NCBI RefSeq assembly: GCF_032380655.1
Contig: NZ_JAWDIY010000022.1
Span: 1 to 64,000 of the forward strand
From: Diplocloster hominis
Lineage (GTDB): Bacteria; Bacillota; Clostridia; Lachnospirales; Lachnospiraceae
Direction of reading: 5' to 3'
Length of the DNA: 64,000 bases
In this document: one piece after another, positions 61,476-64,000 of the stretch
Layout of the letters: each line of letters begins with the position of its first letter
Numbering within the stretch: position 1 is the first letter of the stretch
Notes under the pieces: model-generated
Told to the model about the DNA's origin: nothing
Seen by the model: only the letters and a program-made list of their open reading frames with translations
Databases searched by the model: none
Program-made: the position numbers and the translations under genes

Positions 61476-62629
61476 TTGATCCCCGCTTCTCTCCTTGGAG
61501 GCTTCGGCCCCAGAAACTGGTAATAATATGTTTTCAGCATTCCGTTATAGATCTTCCGGTTCTTGTCTGCCTTTCTGCCCATATATTTCTCGATGTCCTC
61601 ATAACTGGTAATAATGTAGGCAGACCAGGAATCCAGCCTTTTATACGCCTCGCCAATCTGGGAATACAGAGCCGGAAGATTTGCTCTCTCCTCAATTCTT
61701 TCCCCATAAGGCGGATTGGTAATCAGAAATCCGTATTTTTTCGGATGATTCAATGCGCTGACAGGCCGTTCCTGAAAATGGATCAGATGATCCACGCCGG
61801 CTTCCCGGGCATTCTCCCTGGCGGATTTTACAATCGCCCCGTCGATATCATAACCCTGGATATCCACATCGATATCGTCCCTGATCAGGTCGTTGGCCTC
61901 ATTCACCGCCTCATACCAGGCCTTCTTCGGAATCAGATTCATCCAGGCCTCCGCCGTAAAGGACCGGTTCATACCGGGAGCGATATTCGCGGCCATCAGT
62001 GCCGCCTCAATGGGAAATGTCCCGCTCCCGCAGAATGGGTCCACCAGTATCCTGCTCTTATTCCACGGTGTGAGCATAATCAGCGCTGCGGCCAGCGTCT
62101 CCGTCAGAGGTGCCTTACTGGTCAGCTGCCGGTATCCCCGCTTGTGCAGGGAGGTTCCCGAGGTGTCGATTCCCACGCAGACCTCGTCCTTGTATAAAAA
62201 TACCCGAACCGGATATTCCGCCTGATCTTCCGGGAACCATTCCACATGATAGGACTGCTTCATCCGCTCTACCATCGCTTTTTTCATAATGGACTGGATA
62301 TCAGAAGGGCTGAACAGTTTACTTTTGATCGATGATGCCTTCGTAACCCAGAACTTTCCATCCTGGGGGATATAGTTTTCCCATGGAATGCTTTTGGTGC
62401 CCTGAAACAGCTCCTCAAATGTCCCAGCCCGAAAGCTGCCGACCTTCAACAGGACACGCTCCGCCGTTCTGAGGAAAATATTCGCCCTGGGTATCGCGGC
62501 GATATCCCCGTAAAATGTGATCCGTCCGTCTTCCACACAGCTGATGTCATAACCCAGATCCTGCAGTTCCCGTTTTAAAACTGCCTCCAGGCCAAAATGG
62601 CAGGGGGCAACCAGTTCTATTTTTTCCAT
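61472..62629 (-). CDS. RlmL-type THUMP-domain rRNA methyltransferase
   Basis: 385-residue class I SAM methyltransferase. An N-terminal ferredoxin-like/THUMP region (1-160) is followed by the Rossmann methylase with motif I VDPFCGSGTFPIEAALMA and catalytic NPPYGERI. Relatives make m2G in 23S rRNA (RlmL N-terminal half, YpsC). It shares a 4-bp overlap with the downstream protease gene. No AGGAGG-type site is strong, but CTGGAGGAATAA precedes the ATG. Confidence 0.93.
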   Translation of the reverse strand: MEKIELVAPCHFGLEAVLKRELQDLGYDISCVEDGRITFYGDIAAIPRANIFLRTAERVLLKVGSFRAGTFEELFQGTKSIPWENYIPQDGKFWVTKASSIKSKLFSPSDIQSIMKKAMVERMKQSYHVEWFPEDQAEYPVRVFLYKDEVCVGIDTSGTSLHKRGYRQLTSKAPLTETLAAALIMLTPWNKSRILVDPFCGSGTFPIEAALMAANIAPGMNRSFTAEAWMNLIPKKAWYEAVNEANDLIRDDIDVDIQGYDIDGAIVKSARENAREAGVDHLIHFQERPVSALNHPKKYGFLITNPPYGERIEERANLPALYSQIGEAYKRLDSWSAYIITSYEDIEKYMGRKADKNRKIYNGMLKTYYYQFLGPKPPRREAGIN

Positions 62630-62708
62630 TTATTCCTCCAGAGGTACTTAATGATTCTTCCTTTATCGCTTTCCTTTTTATTTCATATGATTCCTGCTCA
62701 GGCCCTCT

Positions 62709-63251
62709 TCATACTTCCAGGCTCATTATTCTCTCTTCCCCAAAGCCTTTGATCGTAAATAAGCCATTTTCTAAAATGCCATAGGTTTGGATGTTGTCCT
62801 CTTTCGGCAAAGATACAGAGCCTGGATTCAGCAGAACATAGTGTTCTCTTTTCTTCGCCTTTAAAACATGGGTATGGCCTTGTATAAAGATATCGCCTTC
62901 CTTAAGCGGAGGAAGATTGTCTTTATTATAGACATGCCCATGGCTTGCGTAGATCGTGCGGTTTCCCTCCAGTATAATGCCGTAATCAGCCATAATCGGG
63001 AATTCTAACACCATCTGATCCACTTCCGCGTCACAGTTGCCTCTGACCGCGCATATCTCATTTTTAAATCCATTCAGCAGAGATATAACCTGCTTCGGCG
63101 CATAATCTCTCGGCAAATCATTCCTCGGCCCATGATAAAGCAGGTCGCCCAACAGGATCAGGCGATCTGCCTTTTCTTTTTGATAGGCTTCCAGCATCTT
63201 TTTACAAAAATATGCAGAGCCGTGAATATCAGATGCGAACATCAATTTCAT
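62709..63251 (-). CDS. yfcE: YfcE-type phosphodiesterase
   Basis: 180-residue metallophosphoesterase. Metal motifs are SDIHGS, GDLLYHGPRN, GNCDAEVDQ, SHGH and GHTH. The D-x-x-Y-H-G-P-R-N and GNCD features are specific to YfcE. It hydrolyses phosphodiesters in vitro; the physiological substrate is unknown. TTTGGAGGAAAA lies before the ATG, with TATAAT about 40 bp upstream. Confidence 0.92.
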   Translation of the reverse strand: MKLMFASDIHGSAYFCKKMLEAYQKEKADRLILLGDLLYHGPRNDLPRDYAPKQVISLLNGFKNEICAVRGNCDAEVDQMVLEFPIMADYGIILEGNRTIYASHGHVYNKDNLPPLKEGDIFIQGHTHVLKAKKREHYVLLNPGSVSLPKEDNIQTYGILENGLFTIKGFGEERIMSLEV

Positions 63252-63314
63252 TTGTATTTTCCTCCAAACTGCTTATCTCTATATTATAGGTACTTCAAAA
63301 ACATGTCAATCTTT

Positions 63315-63620
63315 TCATTCAGTTTCCAGATACCTGCCCCGGTAGGCCAGAATGCCTCCAACCACCGTTTTCACATGATATCCTTCATCCCCCAGATGTT
63401 TGGCAGCCATCAGGCTGATTCCGCCTCTCTCACAGTACAGAATCAGCGTATGGCTGCCGAAGGACCCTTTATAACGATCCAGTTCCTCATATGGTATGTT
63501 ATAGGCGCCCCGAATATGCTCATTCCGGAACTCTTCCCTCTCGCGCAAATCTATGATGAAAACTCCGGGTTGGCCGACATAACTGTCGATGGCCTTAGCC
63601 GGAATTGTTTCAAAGCCCAT
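63315..63620 (-). CDS. Rhodanese-like domain protein
   Basis: 101-residue single rhodanese domain. FIIDLREREEFRNEHIRGAYNIPYEEL is the first signature, and the active Cys lies in LILYCERGGISLMAA. It could carry sulfur as a persulfide. AGAAAGGTGATT, an extended ribosome site, precedes the ATG, and TATAAT lies just upstream. It is a single-gene unit between YfcE and the Asn-rich gene. Confidence 0.92.
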   Translation of the reverse strand: MGFETIPAKAIDSYVGQPGVFIIDLREREEFRNEHIRGAYNIPYEELDRYKGSFGSHTLILYCERGGISLMAAKHLGDEGYHVKTVVGGILAYRGRYLETE

Positions 63621-63698
63621 ATAATCACCTTTCTTCCTTATTATAACATATCATATTCATGGGGACGAACAGCAGTGAATGTTAGCAGCTGATTGATA

Positions 63699-63748
63699 CA
63701 GAAAAAGATCTGCCGCGGTACGCTGGTCCCTGCGGCAGATCTTTTTCT
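63699..63748 (-). terminator. Terminator of the Asn-rich gene
   Basis: AAAAAGATCTGCCGC pairs with GCGGCAGATCTTTTT, followed on the minus strand by T residues. It lies 36 bp past the stop of the Asn-rich gene. Confidence 0.85.
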
Positions 63749-63783
63749 TTACCTTCAGTCTTACAGAAAGCTGCTAACAGATA

Positions 63784-64000
63784 TTAGCAGTTGCTGGACT
63801 TATCCTGATAGTTGTTTTTGTTCTGGTTCTTGTTCTGGTTTTTGTTTTTCTGATTGTTCTTGTTGGCATTGGAGCTGCTGTTGTTGTAATCATCAGAAAT
63901 GTTGCTGTAGCTGTTAGAGCTGCTGTTGTTGTAGTTGTTGTTGTTGGAATTGCTGTTGTTGGAATTGCTGTTGTTGTAGCTGTTGTTGGAGTTGCTGTTG
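63784..64000 (-). CDS. Asn/Ser-rich protein, 3' part only
   Basis: The C-terminal 71 or so residues of a gene whose 5' end lies beyond the window. It is made almost entirely of Asn, Ser, Tyr, Gln and Lys in short units such as N-N-S-N-S-N-N, then K-N-Q-N-K-N-Q-N-K-N-N-Y, and ends D-K-S-S-N-C before TAA. The codons are AAC-rich repeats of GTTGTT/GCTGTT type on the plus strand. The stop is followed by a strong terminator, so the frame is probably real. Asn-rich tails occur in some surface and spore proteins; no family can be named. Confidence 0.6.
   Translation of the reverse strand, partial: NSNSNNSYNNSNSNNSNSNNNNYNNSSSNSYSNISDDYNNSSSNANKNNQKNKNQNKNQNKNNYQDKSSNC

Noticed and set aside
63693..63917. 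Plus-strand frame rich in Cys and Ser near the window end
   Set aside because: It is the reverse strand of the Asn-rich repeat codons and of the terminator; no start signal.

Overview
The window looks like a chromosomal segment of a spore-forming, gut-type Lachnospiraceae (Clostridium cluster XIVa) bacterium. The evidence is an alpha/beta small acid-soluble spore protein, a YtaF-type sporulation membrane protein, a DUF4250 protein, the Firmicute gene order tig-clpP-clpX-lon-engB, a dockerin-bearing M60 mucinase, sugar-hydrolase genes and strong AGGAGG ribosome binding sites. The species cannot be named from the sequence alone. No phage, insertion sequence, CRISPR array, rRNA or origin is visible.

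Layout. 1-5.3 kb: a self-contained minus-strand operon of a LacI-type repressor, a GH78 alpha-L-rhamnosidase-like enzyme and a sugar-binding lipoprotein, with a consensus promoter, a perfect 16-bp operator and a terminator but no permease genes. 5.4-9.2 kb: an MBL-fold hydrolase, then clpB and a DUF4250 gene. 9.2-10.2 kb: two very long DNA palindromes between convergent genes. 10.2-19.3 kb (minus): putP, an ArsR-type metal sensor, the cell-wall block ftsE-ftsX-M23 hydrolase-S41 protease, a PucR/CdaR-type regulator, and a YitT plus WecG/TagA pair behind a long structured leader. 19.9-23.8 kb: GH2 glycosidase, PfkB sugar kinase, AI-2E-type membrane protein. 24.1-33.1 kb (minus): proteostasis genes tig, clpP, clpX, lon and engB running into a zinc-type ABC transporter. 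33.2-33.8 kb: more long palindromes. 33.9-44.5 kb: SASP, DUF975, DJ-1, CYTH, XRE, MntP/YtaF, oleate hydratase, TetR, ferritin-like/CCC1 transporter, pentulose/hexulose-phosphate epimerase, lrgAB, and a DUF2871 pair. 44.6-49.2 kb: a cyclic-di-GMP module. 49.4-57.7 kb: tRNA-Leu, a DUF308 protein, a proline-rich DUF4397 protein, an anchored cohesin-like protein and a 1795-residue dockerin/M60 protease. 57.9-58.6 kb: a six-tRNA operon. 58.6-63.6 kb: phosphoesterases, RdgB, a papain-like protease, an RlmL-type methylase and a rhodanese. The window ends inside an Asn-rich gene.

How genes work together. ClpB, ClpP, ClpX, Lon and trigger factor form the protein quality-control set. FtsEX probably controls the neighbouring coiled-coil M23 hydrolase, with the S41 protease in the same run. 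The Hpt, REC/HD-GYP/GGDEF and GGDEF/EAL proteins can make and break cyclic-di-GMP. The M60 protease carries a dockerin and its neighbour is wall-anchored with a cohesin-like fold, which suggests a small surface complex for host glycoproteins.

The least explained material is a family of 267-283 bp near-perfect palindromes (9188-9454, 33487-33769, and a half copy at 33283-33423). Their two arms change together between copies. A 531-bp nested palindrome (9679-10209) and a 142-bp palindromic leader (19398-19539) are also present.
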